Notes under the pieces: generated by a model | Seen by the model: only the letters and a program-made list of their open reading frames with translations | Database searches by the model: none | What the model was told of the DNA's origin: nothing | Source: Cubamyces lactineus | Lineage: Eukaryota > Basidiomycota > Agaricomycetes > Polyporales > Polyporaceae | NCBI GenBank assembly: GCA_022376465.1 | Contig: JACDTU010000017.1 | Coordinates: 1 to 64,000 of the forward strand | DNA length: 64,000 nt | Direction: 5' to 3' | Part shown: one piece after another, positions 31,285 through 43,332 of the stretch | Layout: each line of letters begins with the position of its first letter | Numbering within the stretch: the first letter of the stretch is position 1 | Position numbers and translations under genes: made by a program

Positions 31285-34200
31285 CTCGTCGGGCGCTATG
31301 AAGCTGTGTTGGATGGGTGATGTCGCAAAACTCGGTGTAGATAGAGGTGTTCTCGCGGCGTTTAGAGGCGGCCGCGAGAGGATGAGAATCACTAGACGCC
31401 ATTGTATGTACTATCGTAAGTTATGTGTTGTAGAATGCGTACCGTCCAGCTTGTGTACGAATGAAACCTCGTTTTCTTGACCATGTCGAAGGCTTCGGAA
31501 GCGTCGCGTTCGCCCTCGCAGCTCGCCGGCTCGAGTGCCACCAGGCCGCCGCCATCCCACCGGCTTTCCGGCACTGTCCCGCCGGGCCGGCGGCGACGTC
31601 CATCTGAAAATGTCGGGACTCACGGCCGTATCAATAACGGTCAAGCAACGCAGCCGTATAACGGTATGGCGAAGCAGCCGTTGAACGGAATGGTGATCCT
31701 TGCCCGCAATGAGAGCGGATGCCTGCCAAAGAGCAGATGCCCGCCAGTGAGCGGATGATGACCGTATTGCGGTCTTAGCACAACGAAATATCGTGCATGG
31801 CCCCCCAAAATCTACCAGGATAGTCTATGTAACATCCCCATCCCATAAGAGATGAAAACAAGTCACCTCGAATGCGACCAAGGGATGGATGGCATGGGAC
31901 TGAACCGGATGAGGGACAATGCTGCTGCACGAGCTGCTTGACGCCTGTACTGCCGGGTGGTAGCTAGCCCGAGTGCACTTCAAGACAACGCGTACGGTGT
32001 ATATATACTAGGCTACGGATGCATACATGCCACCGAAAACCTGGCGAACTTATGGTCAGATACTGCCTTGAGAGGGATACTGTGCAATTGCGCACGACGC
32101 TTGGTGGCACTCGAGGCTCGAGCTTGAGCGCTCTTGAGCACCAGGTTCGGCGCTTAAGCGCCGACAACAAGACGACTGACAACGCCCATTGCTATGATCA
32201 CCTCCTAACCATCGAGTCTCTACAAACGTGCTTGGCGGAGATAGCGAGCAGCCTGGAAACCCACATCCGCGACTGCGTAGGAGAATTCCAGCGCTTGCCA
32301 GTCCTACAATGGCGAGTGGCCAGCGACTAGCTAGTACTGCATGCTGCCCCCTCACCTATGTCCATGAGCACGTTCCGGGAGTACCTGGAGAGAGCCATTA
32401 AGAGCTCGAGGATCAACTTCTCGGAGCATCCACTGGCCATAGAATGCCTGCGCCGCGTGCCCTTGCCCCGCCTGATCCCGCCTGAGTAGTGCATCTGTCG
32501 TTCCTGCAAGACCGCTGCCGGCGTAGAAGACGAAACGCATACCAACGATGGCGGGACGCGTTCCTCAGTCTTGTCTTCGCGAAGAAGCCAAGTCTTATCC
32601 GCCTGCATGAGAGGATCTCACCGCTCCTCCTCACGACAAGCGACACGCTGGCGGTGCTGGCGAACTACACAGCGGAGACCTTCGAGCTATGCGAAACAAC
32701 GCCCATACTCATAATCTCCTCACAACAGGAGCTTCACGACCTTACCACAGGGGTATAACGGCCTGAGCGCCTCCCCTGGCGGGTGCCTGCAGACTGCTCC
32801 CTGCTCTCTGCCGGATGGCTGCAGGTGTGTGACTACGCGCGCGTCCCCCCGTGGGGGATGACCGTTGTTGCTACTGCAGGTTGCGGTGCACGCAGTACGA
32901 CTGAGACCAATAACCGAACCGGGCTCCCTACAGTGCGCGACCACGGCGATCACGCGCGACATATGAAATAGGGAGCAGTGGCACGGGAGGTCCGGATACT
33001 TACAGACAGTACTGTACATACGCAACAACCCCCCTTCCGCCAGAGAAACGGGTTCCCTACGTAGGACTCGCGGGCTGACCGGCCTACACGCATACTTAGA
33101 GCGCGCGGTCGGCGCTTGTGTATGACTGGTCTCACCCAGATAGCGGCTTCTCTCTCTCTCTCTCGGGCGGCGAACAAAGCCAACGCCGGTTCAGCGCCTA
33201 TTGACCGCCGTACGATCAGCGGAGATCCTCCGTGATTTTTTCATCTTACCCTCACCTCCTTCTCGTTGATATCAAGCATTCCAACACATACATGGCTCTG
33301 CGCAGGCATAGTTTGTTGTGAGGCAGAGCGCGCGTATATGATCACAAGGTCAGGTGCATCAGCGGGCGTCGCTCTCAGACTACGTCCGACGTGTTACACG
33401 CGAAGAGGCGGTTGAAACTCCCGCGGCCACCTGGGACTCTGACGGACGATCTGTGCGATTTGCGTACGCAATGGACACATCAGGACTAGGGCGACTCAGC
33501 GCCTTCAGCATTCAGCTGTGATCAGAACTCAGAACGGCCTCCAACAGCTTCAAGGGGTCAAGATCACGAGCAGGGGTACGCCAGAATCTGCTGTATGCGT
33601 CAGTACTGAATCATCGGAGACACCTTTTAGCAAGAGCACTGCGAGCCTGCGACTGATTCGTGGTTTCTGATTGCAGCAGTATTGTCATTGTGCGCTCAGG
33701 TCCAGGGTCACAGCCCAACGCCAGGCTCCAGTGATTGATTCCTGACTCGCGCCTGTTCGGGTTTCCCACCTGCACTTTGGTCAGCTCTCTCCTATCCAGA
33801 AAGATCTCTGTGCATCAAGAAACCTCTGGCATCCTGCGTCGGACCGTCAGAGAGGCCGAGGAGTGACCGCGGCTGGTGCTGGTGTCCATCAGCCCATGTG
33901 CACGCATCTGATGCGTATCCTTGCGATTTGACGAGAGGAAATAGACGCGCATGACATCGTCTCCTTGGCCTTCGGCGATGGTAGTGTTCACTGCTCGGGG
34001 TATGTACGCGCTTGGGAGGCGCGAGGGCTTCCAGTCTTCGACCCTCGTGGCCGGGAGGCTGTTCCGGCCATGACAGCAGGCCTGTGACGGGACCGTTCTC
34101 TGCATCGGACCCTGGTCTTCTTCACCAATACACATTGGTTCCATCATGATCATGTCGGCATTCCCCCAAGGGAGCTCCAAGATAACCCTACAATCGGTTC

Positions 34201-34300
34201 GGCGGGAGCGTCTGAATCCTCGAAATACTCAGCGCCCCTAGGGACCCAACCGCGCACACTCTCATCCCCCTCATCACAACCCCTCTAGTCACGTTCTACC
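31285..34300. other. Intergenic region
   Basis: 3016 bp. A 91-codon frame with an in-context ATG at 31483 (31483-31758; Ser/Pro/Arg-rich with short N-G-M repeats) is the only mildly interesting ORF. No domain was recognised in it or in the longer shadow frames at 32019-32758. A CT-rich microsatellite of about 14 bp lies near 33150. Nothing else was seen. Confidence 0.45.
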
Positions 34301-36948
34301 ATGGCCGTCACTGCAGAGACCCGTCGACCCACCCCGCAGGGAGTCAACCACCCGACGTTCAAGGCCGCACCGTTCGACCATGGCCTGTCTGTGCCACGCC
34401 TGTACGAGTACCATGCTGAGCACAGTCCCAACCATCCCGCCTTTGCGTATGCCGATCCTGCCACAAACGAAGTGCACGATGTTACCTTTGTGGATATGTG
34501 GAAGAGCATCTGCGCCGTCTCTGATATCGTGCTTGAACGGTACGAGACTTCGCCCACCAAGGCGGAAGATGGTGCTCGCCCTGTGTTTGGCGTCCTCGCG
34601 GTTTCCGGTGAGCACGTCACCTTCACCGATCCCTTCAGCTCTACTAGGGAAGGTGTATTCAACTCTTGTATGCATAGATGCGTTGAGCTACATCAACCTG
34701 GAGGTAGCCATCATGGCGCTGGGCTACATCGTCCTTCCCCTCTCACCACGGAATAGCCCTATAGTGACTGCGCATCTAGTCGAGAAGACGGGAGTGCGGC
34801 AGCTGTACGTCAGCGCGGACGATGCCATGCAGAACCTGGCTCTCGCCTCCGTGGAGATCCTCGCGCAAAAGGGCATCAAGGTCGACATCGTGCCGATGGT
34901 CACCCCAGAGGACTGGTCGAAGCCCGCAAAGGGTACAGGGCAGCCAGCCATGAAGGATATCGCGGACACCGACGTAACCATTATCATGCATTCTTCGGGT
35001 ACTGCGACGTGTTACAGGAATAGGCGCTCGCATGCGGCTGATACATTAGTGCTCTAGGTACAACGGCTTTCCCGAAGTCTATACCCATCACCAGACGTAG
35101 CCTTGTGAATTTGACTAACATCCCATGTAAGTCCTCTGAGAATTCGACTTGTGACGCATTGCCCTAATCCCCTGCCTAGGCTTCGGCGAGGTTGATCTAG
35201 CGGGCAAGCGCATCGCTGCACACACCAATCCCATAAGCCGTAGGCCTCACCTTCGACGAACGTGTCTTTCTTAGCTCTAGCTCACTCCTCTCTCAATCAG
35301 ATGCTATGGGGCTTGCGGCTCTGATGGTGCGTCGACTTGCAGCTGCGTGATTGGTTTGGTATTCTCTAACACGGTCACGTGCACCGTTCTTCCCTAATGC
35401 AGTGGCCGGTGAGTTTGCCAGAATTCGTGACAACTCTTCAATTGCTCACTACCAGCACCAGCTTACAAGTGGTGCGACTTTCTGTTTCTATCCTCCAATA
35501 CTGCCTCCGCCTGTGCCAACCCCTGCAAACTTCCTCGCTGCATGGACCGCGTGCAAGTGCGACATCGTCTTTTGCATTCCCGTGTTCATCGAGGTCTGTT
35601 CTACGCCTCAGACGCCCTACTGCTGTCCATACTAACGGGTACCTGTCAATCCAGGCATGGGCCCGCGATCCTGCGAACCTCCCACTCCTGAAAGCGCTCG
35701 ACTGCATCGTACGTGCCACATATCGGGACTGGCATCACCGCCACCGCCGCCACTGACTTTCGGTTCAGGTCTTCTCAGGTGCACCCGTGAGCAAGCCAAT
35801 CGGGGACATGCTCGCAAAGTCCGGGGTCACACTCCATCCTTTCTGGGGCAGGTCCGCGAGCCTCGTTTTCTCCGCACTGGATCGTCGTTCGCTGACGGGT
35901 GTCGATCACATTGACAGCACGGAGGTCGGCCCCGCCACGATGTTCATCCCACGCGACCCGCCTGCGGTGGACGAGTGGGAGTACTTCAAGTTCTCGCATC
36001 ATATTACGTTCCACCTTGCACCGCAGAAGGGTCTCGAGAACATTTATGAGCCTATCATGATTGTACGTGCGCAGCTTGGTACACAGTTTGCTTGAGTCAG
36101 ATGTTTGACCGCTCGCGGCACTGCAGCCCACGGAAAGATGCTTCCCCAATGTTACGAACTCTGAGTTGGACGGCAAGCCCGTGTTCGCGGTGGGCGACCT
36201 GCTCGAGCGCCACCCCACGGATACGGAGAGATACAGGGTATTCGGGCGCAAAGACGACCAGATCGTCCTTTCTACTGCGGAGAATGTGAGTCTGCACTCC
36301 CTTCCCTGCCCTTCCGTTCGATATCTCAACATTCACGTACATTCTCTCTAGGTCAACCCCGTTCCGATCGGTACGTGTCAAACGCTGTACCTAGAATTAA
36401 ACCATGCGATGATTGCTGGCGACGCTCGCTCGCAGAGGGCGTCCTTGTTCAGGACCCGAACATCGCGTCTGCGATCATGTTCGGACAACAGCGCATCCAG
36501 ATGGGCGTGCTCATCGAACCGCCTTCCCATATTAGCATCCCCACAGGGGACACTCAGAAGTTGGAAGAGTTCAAGGACCTGATCTGGTTCGTGTCCCTCT
36601 CCCGTCGTGATTCGAGAGCTACGTAATAACGTGAATATGCATGACTGACGTGCACGTGTAGGCCCACCATCGAGAAAGCCAACGCGATCTCTCCCGCGTT
36701 CGCGCGTATCCAACGAGACGTGCGTATACATCTCTCTGGTCTATCTACAACAGCAACATATTGACACCTCGCGGATTCGTTAGATGATCCTCGTGACGTC
36801 CCCCGAGAAGCCGCTAGAGCACACGCCCAAGGGTACCCCTCGCCGCGGCGTCTGCATCAAGCTTTACGCCGACGAGATCGAGCAGCTGTACTCCAAGCAA
36901 GAGGAGGGGGAGAACGTGCAGGAACGCGAGATCGTGGACAGGGTGTAG
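34301..36948 (+). CDS. Stand-alone adenylation-domain enzyme (ANL superfamily, fungal reductase-type A domain)
   Basis: Predicted 584-aa enzyme that would activate a carboxylic acid with ATP. Fifteen exons: 34301-34607, 34678-34998, 35058-35126, 35180-35239, 35301-35326, 35403-35408 (6 nt), 35462-35593, 35655-35708, 35769-35851, 35918-36062, 36127-36285, 36352-36370, 36436-36586, 36662-36719, 36784-36948. Core motifs are H-S-S-G-T-T-A-F-P-K (A3, P-loop), F-W-G-S-T-E-V-G-P (A5), V-G-D-L-L and G-R-K-D-D-Q-I-V-L-S-T (A7/A8), and P-K-G-T-P-R-R-G with the catalytic Lys (A10). The style resembles A domains of fungal carboxylic-acid-reductase/NRPS-like enzymes. The frame ends about 30 residues after A10, with no carrier or reductase domain. 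It might supply an aryl-adenylate or CoA ester to the local pathway. Confidence 0.85.
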
Positions 36949-37388
36949 AGTATAGATTGCCATGGCGTACAGCCTTCTGAGGATGATGGATATTTATTGG
37001 AGCCTTTGTATGCGAGGCATTTGGCTTGTAGTCGAGTCTTGTTGTACTGGAGCAAGGATTGTAAGTCATCAATAGAATATTTGTCGTGAAGTCGAGCTCT
37101 TTCTTAGTCTCCGTGCTGTTGTTCGCTATCGATATTAATGGGGCTGATTTCTGAGACCAACACGAGCAAACACTGACTTCGTACGTCCGTAGTCATTCCA
37201 ATTTCTAACTATAGTACAACTGTAGCGATATAGCAGGCTGCGACCAACATCCGCAACCCATCAGCATGAACTCAAGGTTTTTGAGAAGATATGGCGAGGC
37301 ACGTATAGAGATATGCGAACTGAAGAGAGGGATATTACATAGATTGTGGAAGTGAAAAGAATTGGTGTTCGGGGAAGTTAATGCTCCT
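36949..37388. other. Intergenic region between convergent genes
   Basis: 440 bp between the stops of the adenylation gene and P450 copy B. AT-rich 3'-flank sequence; nothing else was seen. Confidence 0.6.
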
Positions 37389-39711
37389 CTACTCCCTGAC
37401 AGAGCACTCGATCAGGTGCTTAGCCGCATCCGAGCGCGGGCGGATCGAGTAACCGACAGGGTAGGGCCGACTAAGGGGACGATGCATCTGTCAGCTATTT
37501 TGAACGAATCGTTCATCGAGGAAAGACATACGTGATAGCGCCACTGTGCCATTCAATCTCGGGTACGGACTTGGGGTTGGCGAACGAGATGTCGAACACG
37601 GCGAGGAACTGCGCGGTGGTGAGCCAGAGGGAGTCCTCCGCGAGGAACTTGCCAGGGCAGACGCTGCATATCATGAAGCAATTATATTAGCCTTGCGTCG
37701 TCGTGTTGAACAATGGTGATATGGGACGAACCGCCTGCCAAACCCGAACACGAAGCGAGCTGGATCGTTGGCGGTGCAGTCCAGCGAGCCGTCTGCGGCA
37801 AGGTAACGCTCGGGCTTGAACGCGAACGGCTCCGGGTACCTCTTCTCGTCGTGTGTGATAGACCTGGTCAATCCATGTCGGTTTCGCACTTGTGCCAGAC
37901 TGGTGCATGAGGAGAAGCGCGTACCAAATGTTACCCATGACGATCGAACCAGCGGGAAGGTGGAACCCATTGTAGGTATCGTCCTCCTTAAGCTGGTGAG
38001 GGATGCCTATTTCACTTCTGATTAGCGACACATTCAACTGCAGTGTTTATGGAAGATGCGCACCGGTAGGGGCGGGCGGGTGCCAGCGAAGGGCCTCTTT
38101 CATGACGGCAGTGATGTAAGGCAGGTGCTCGCGGTCAGAGAAGTCAGGAAGCCTATGGGTGCCGACGACGCGATCAATCTCCTCTTGCGCACGCTTCTGA
38201 ATCTCTGGGTTGAGCGCCATGGTAAGGATAAGGATCTCCGCGCTGGCGGCTGACTGTAGGCGAAGTGTCAGCGGGTGATTTGTGAGTTTTCTGGAGTGAG
38301 AAGACGTACGGTCTCAAAGGCGGCTAATGAAAAAACGTAGCGTCAGATTCTCACTTAGAACAATGCGAGATATAAGGGGACTACATACCTCCATACGCCA
38401 GTGCGGCCGTGTCGCGGATCATGCCTTCCTCGTGAGACCCATCGGAAGGCGACATCTCCTGCAGGAGGCTCGCGGTGTACGAAGGTCGCGAGCCGCCTTT
38501 GTTCTGAAATAGATACAGCGCTGAGGATTTGCCCCATTTATCAAGATGGACTGAATCAGACTCACGAGTCTCTCCTTGCACATTGCGAAGGCCCCAGTGC
38601 GGAACTGCTCGAGATCCGCGCGCCAGCGCTGAATCTTGAGCGACAGCGCAGAGCCTCCAAGCCATTTCGGGATAAATTCCACTGTTATCAAGAGCGTTAG
38701 AGCCTCTTGAGTAGGTTGAATGACTCGGACGGAGACGTACTGAGTGCAGCGGGGTTGGCGAGCCACATTGGCGGGCTGAGACCGATGGAAGTGACGTCCA
38801 TCATATCGCCCGCAACCTTCAAGAGAGGGTCGTCGACGGACTCGATCATGATCCCGTAGGTGACATCGATGATGAGCCTTCCAGCACGGCTGCGTATCAA
38901 GGGAAATATCATTCAGCACATGCAGGGTTTAGGACGACAGAGAAAGCCGGGCGAAGAACGTACAGACGAAGGTGGTCAACGAAGGCGTCAGGGTTCTTGA
39001 GGACGTCCAAGAGCAGTCTACTCATGGAGTCGCGGTGCGAGTCGTAGAACATCTGAAGACCCTTGACGGACGAGTACTGGGTGCTGAACAAGCGGCGGAG
39101 CTCGCGCCACTGCTTCCCGTACTGCATGAAGCCGAAGTTCCAGTGGTGCCCGACCCTTAAGTGGAACCTGTCAGCGAGGACAGCGGGCGGAGGTGTGAAG
39201 AGAAACTCACATGTCCATGATGGGGAACTTGGGGCGGTCAGAGTAGATGGTGGTCCGGTTCTCGAGCAAGTCGGTCGTCGACTCCGCCGAGTTGAGCAGA
39301 ATGACGGACCGACCCAGGATTCTGAGGTGCACGACGTCGCCTGGCAAAAACAACGGGTCAGCAAGGTTGAAGATGGAGAAGAACCAGGGATTGGTGGTCA
39401 CCGTATTGCTCGCTCCAGTCGGTGAACGTCTTCCAGTAGGTCTTGCGCGGCATGTCGAAGAGATTGCCGACGATCGGAAGTCCCTTGGGACCGGGGGGGA
39501 GGCGCATCGCACTCGCCTTCCGACCGAAGAGGAACCGCATGGCAAGGAGAGCGACAACGCATGCACAGATGGCAAATGTCGTTGACTCGAACTTCACCAG
39601 CGGTGCGACAGCCCCGACGTGCTGGACGGAAGCGTCGTGCAGGTATGCGTGAAAGGCACGGAGTGCCTCTGCCGCGCCCTGAGTCATAGTGGAAATGTTG
39701 GCAGAAGACAT
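37389..39711 (-). CDS. Cytochrome P450 monooxygenase, copy B
   Basis: Predicted 547-aa P450, minus strand. Exons: 39711-39402, 39340-39211, 39155-38964, 38889-38741, 38681-38566, 38503-38389, 38323-38310 (14 nt), 38253-38064, 38006-37925, 37863-37732, 37663-37532, 37470-37389. Exons 2-11 have the same lengths and phases as in copy A. Landmarks are an N-terminal anchor after an extra 37-residue extension, the hinge [12 protein letters not shown] (ExxR), P-E-R-Y, and F-G-F-G-R-R-V-C-P-G with the haem Cys. The I-helix differs from copy A (A-A-F-E-T-S-A-A-S-A-E versus A-A-F-E-T-T-I-S-G-E). This suggests a different substrate or step. No break is seen. Confidence 0.92.
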
Positions 39712-41278
39712 GTCGATGCAGATGGCGGGCCTGTCTTCTTTCTGTTTGCATCCTCAACCTTTAATAAGGCCTGATCGTGCGCGACGGCGCGGGATGGAAC
39801 GATAGCGTCAATACCCCACAAGAGTTGTAGACGGCCTTTACCAGATCGGTGAGACCGAAGCGCATGAGGAAACGTAAGGCGGGGTGTCCTCAGTTCTGCA
39901 TCCTCTGGCGTTCTTGACTCGTTTTTACTACGCAATGATGAGCGGAGACGAAGAGGCGCGATGGTCGCGGAGGAGTGCCGGCACTGGCTCTCGCCATATT
40001 GCGACATGTTGCGCCCGTATACGAATGGGACTACCAATTCCATCGTCTTTGTGCCGCGCTGGTCCCCACAGGACAGTCCGATGACGCCACACAACTTCTT
40101 CGAATGTTTTCCGCAGGGAACGGTGATTCCTGGGGCATCTCTTCTCAGAAGCAGCAATGAGAAAAGAGCCTTCCTTTCTCCCTTTCTCAGAAGACCCTGC
40201 CCGATTTGCACGTCATCTCAATCACATAATGAAATTATGAGGGAAACAGAGAGGGCTTCGGGGCGCATACGCCATCAACACATTGCACCCGCGGGGACTG
40301 CACCATACTGCGATAACGTAGCCGCAATGATCCACAAAAACCCACTGTGATGCCAATATACATGCCTTGAATGGAACCTGAGCAGTCGCTAGGCCTTGCG
40401 GTGTTATTACAGCCGTGTCGCAACAAGCTCACTGGCGCGCGACAGTGGCATCACTAGGGTGAGGCACGAGAAAGGCTTGATAAAACAGCGCGTAGGCTGC
40501 CCCGGAGCCCGGATTGAACTGACGAGTGACTCTTGTCAGTATTCGACAGTCGGACTGGATCCCAGTGTGTACGGCACACGGTCCAGTCCCCTGGTTTGTT
40601 GATTGACAGATGGGAGCAGAAGCGCTGGGACAGACGCAGCAACCGCATTTATGTCCTTGTATCTACCATTGCCTACGCTGCCTGGCGCGGCTGTTCCCAG
40701 CCTGAATGCGAGGCCCAGTGAGAGTACAGAGGTCTTTGACAGTCTCGCTTGTTATTGAGTGACTGAAAAGTCAGCGGCGCTGAATTCAACCGGGGAAAGT
40801 ATCCCCCGAGTTGAGGCGACGGTTGTGCTCTCGCCGTATCGAGCGTCGGGAGCTCCGGAGCGTATCAGAAGCTCACGACGTCCGATGCAAACTACCAGCT
40901 CTGACGCATTGGATAATAGGCTTAACGTACCTGGCTGAAGCTTTCCCCGAGCTTACGGGGACTGCGTGCTCCGCCGCGCTGGATGAATGTCGTACCAGCG
41001 ATCCACGACTCGAAGTTGAACGCTCAAATAACGCTGAAGCTGCACCGGCTTACCTCCTGGGTTCCTGATCGCATTCTATCTCGAGGGTTGTTTACGTATT
41101 ATGAGAACGTTTCTGTCAATGCGGCGTAGCTGGCGGGGTAGAAAACAAGCGGGCGCGCGACATCCACAAGCACTGTGGAGTCTCGACTGCAGGCGGCGCA
41201 GTGGTCGTGGTCGTGGCGCAAGACAAAGCGCCCGTTGTCCGCTGTGGCGGATTTGTGGCGGCTGTGACAGTCGTTGGC
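39712..41278. other. Intergenic region upstream of P450 copy B
   Basis: 1567 bp. No gene or repeat is supported, apart from a hairpin at 40560-40590 whose arms are GGACTGGA-type complements. A short GTCGTGGTCGTGGCG run lies near 41205. Confidence 0.45.
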
Positions 41279-42391
41279 GTTACAGCTGTTCTCGAAATCA
41301 ATGCGTAGGCGCCTTGTTCGCGCGCGCCGCGCAAAACGCACAAAACGCACAGAACCTTAGGACGTTGGAGAATTTGGGCTGCCAGAGCGTACCACGAGCC
41401 ATTTTTTGCTTTCTCAGCATCCAGAATCACTCTAGGAACAGTCTACTATCTTGGTCATCATTCAGAATCGCCCGAATGACTCGTAATGAATACTCGCTCT
41501 TGCTGGCAACCTGGACGCGAATCTCCTGTAAGAGAATTCTCAATGGCGTATCGAGGTTTCGGCTTGCTTCGACTATGAATCCGGGAGTCATAGTAGGGTG
41601 TACAGCGTCAAGAAGAGGGTGCGCGGTTTTATGGTCGGGGCAGAAGTGTGATGTATCCTCAGCAGCTAAGCTATACATGCTTCACGAGGGGAATCTTCCG
41701 TTCTTTTCGCTGTCTAGCCGCAACTTGAGCTGTGTGATCGCGGTTACCCATGACGAGTGGTGTCCTAGTAGCTCTGGCTTACATGGTCCGCGAAACAAGG
41801 CTCTCTGGGCCTCTCTGGGCGCGTCGTGGAGGTGCTGCGACGCCGCCACGTAAGGTGGCAGCTGGTGACAGTGGGCGACAGCGGGCCTGGCTGTACACGA
41901 TGTGCTCGCTGAGGGCTGGAGAATGATACCAGATGCAACCTCTAATTGTGCCTTGCCAGTGAGCGGAAGTACATTCGAACAAAGCTACAAGCAAGGAGTG
42001 GATACGTACGCGTAGTGATCCTCCATCCAAGCAAGACATTCGCTGTACCATTATTAATCCCGTGGCTTGCACACGTAGTCGACCAGCTGTTCTTTTAGAC
42101 AGGTACTTAAGCTTAAGTCTTACCAGCTGCAGGCCTAAGGCCATCTTATAGTAGCTGCCAGGCCATTCAATGTGAAGGCTCGCCAGCCTCCCAAATACAT
42201 CTTATACCCCAAGATATGAGCCTAAGAAGTGATCTCAGGCTCTCCTAGGCGTTCAGAGAACAAGAAATTCGCCTGTAGTAGGCTCTGGCAGCCCAAATTC
42301 TCCAACATCCTAAGGTTCTGTGCGTTTTGTGCGTTTTGCGCGGCGCGCGCGAACAAGGCGCCTACGCATTGATTTCGAGAACAGCTGTAAC
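41279..42391. mobile_element. 1.1 kb element with 109 bp terminal inverted repeats
   Basis: 41279-41387 and 42283-42391 are reverse complements over 109 bp with a single mismatch noticed. The outer end is GTTACAGCTGTTCTCG and the inner end GCTGCCAGAG. The 895 bp interior shows no transposase. No target duplication could be read (flanks GTCGTTGGC and CGTGTCACG differ), although GTGACA occurs near both ends. The long repeats suggest a non-autonomous DNA transposon (MULE-like or foldback). Confidence 0.75.
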
Positions 42392-43332
42392 CGTGTCACG
42401 TTGTATCCAACATGTTGAATCCTGCATTCCAAGGCAAATTTCCCGGCCCGCTGACATTGGCAATGATGTTGTCAGCATGGATGGCCAGTAACGTGTCATG
42501 TTCAGGCAACTGCTGCGAAAGTGGTACTTGGGTGTGTCCTGAGACCTCATCGCGATATCGAATGATCGCTGTCTATGATGGGAGACTCGGGCAAGTTCAG
42601 TAGTATCTCGCCATTGTTGGCAGACTCCACTGTCCCCGCTGTGCCCTCGACTAGAGAGGTGCCGCATGGCTGGCAGCATAACTATGCGGTGCTGCTGTCT
42701 ATGCGCGCTGCATAGATACGCACCGATGAGTTCACTCAGATTCTCGGCTTCTCCGGTAGCCATCTGCATCCCATCCGGCTCGGTCGGTACTTGATACGAG
42801 CGACTCGGAGGCCCAGCTGTCGGAGGCTACAGTGAGCGAGTCACTATGTCTCAATTATCTATGAGCTCACACTAGATTTTGCACCAATGAACGGTAACAG
42901 AACTACATCGGAAACATGCCGATCTAGATTCACACTCAGCTGTCGCCACTTTTCTCGTCCGAGGGGTGAAATTTATCGGATGTGGCGTAGAAGTTCGTGA
43001 TGCTAACAGGCCATGCCGACAGCAGAACTGTCCATGGTTGTCTGCGTCGCTAAGGCGTTGTAGTGTGGGTGTGATACCGATGAGTCGTGCGCGCCCCGCA
43101 GTGCGCTCAAGTTGAGTTCCAATACAATACGGCAGTATTCATCGCAGGCCTGACCAACGTGCGATCGAGAGGAGTCTATGGTTCGCGCACAATGATGGCT
43201 ACATCGCACGGCTGCGAGAGAGCTACAGGATGTGGAGATGTTCCCGCCTACTCAGCCGCTCGGGCCTGGATATTAGAGCCGAAAGCAACGAGGACCATGG
43301 CCGTGCTCTCCTATCCGCACGTACCCGACAGT
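42392..43332. other. Intergenic region upstream of UbiA copy 2
   Basis: 941 bp without a supported gene; the promoter of the UbiA gene must lie here. Confidence 0.5.

Noticed and set aside
40490..40600. Possible minus-strand tRNA (B-box-like GTTCAATCC)
   Set aside because: No cloverleaf: the T stem mismatches, acceptor arms do not pair, and no A box was found at the right distance.
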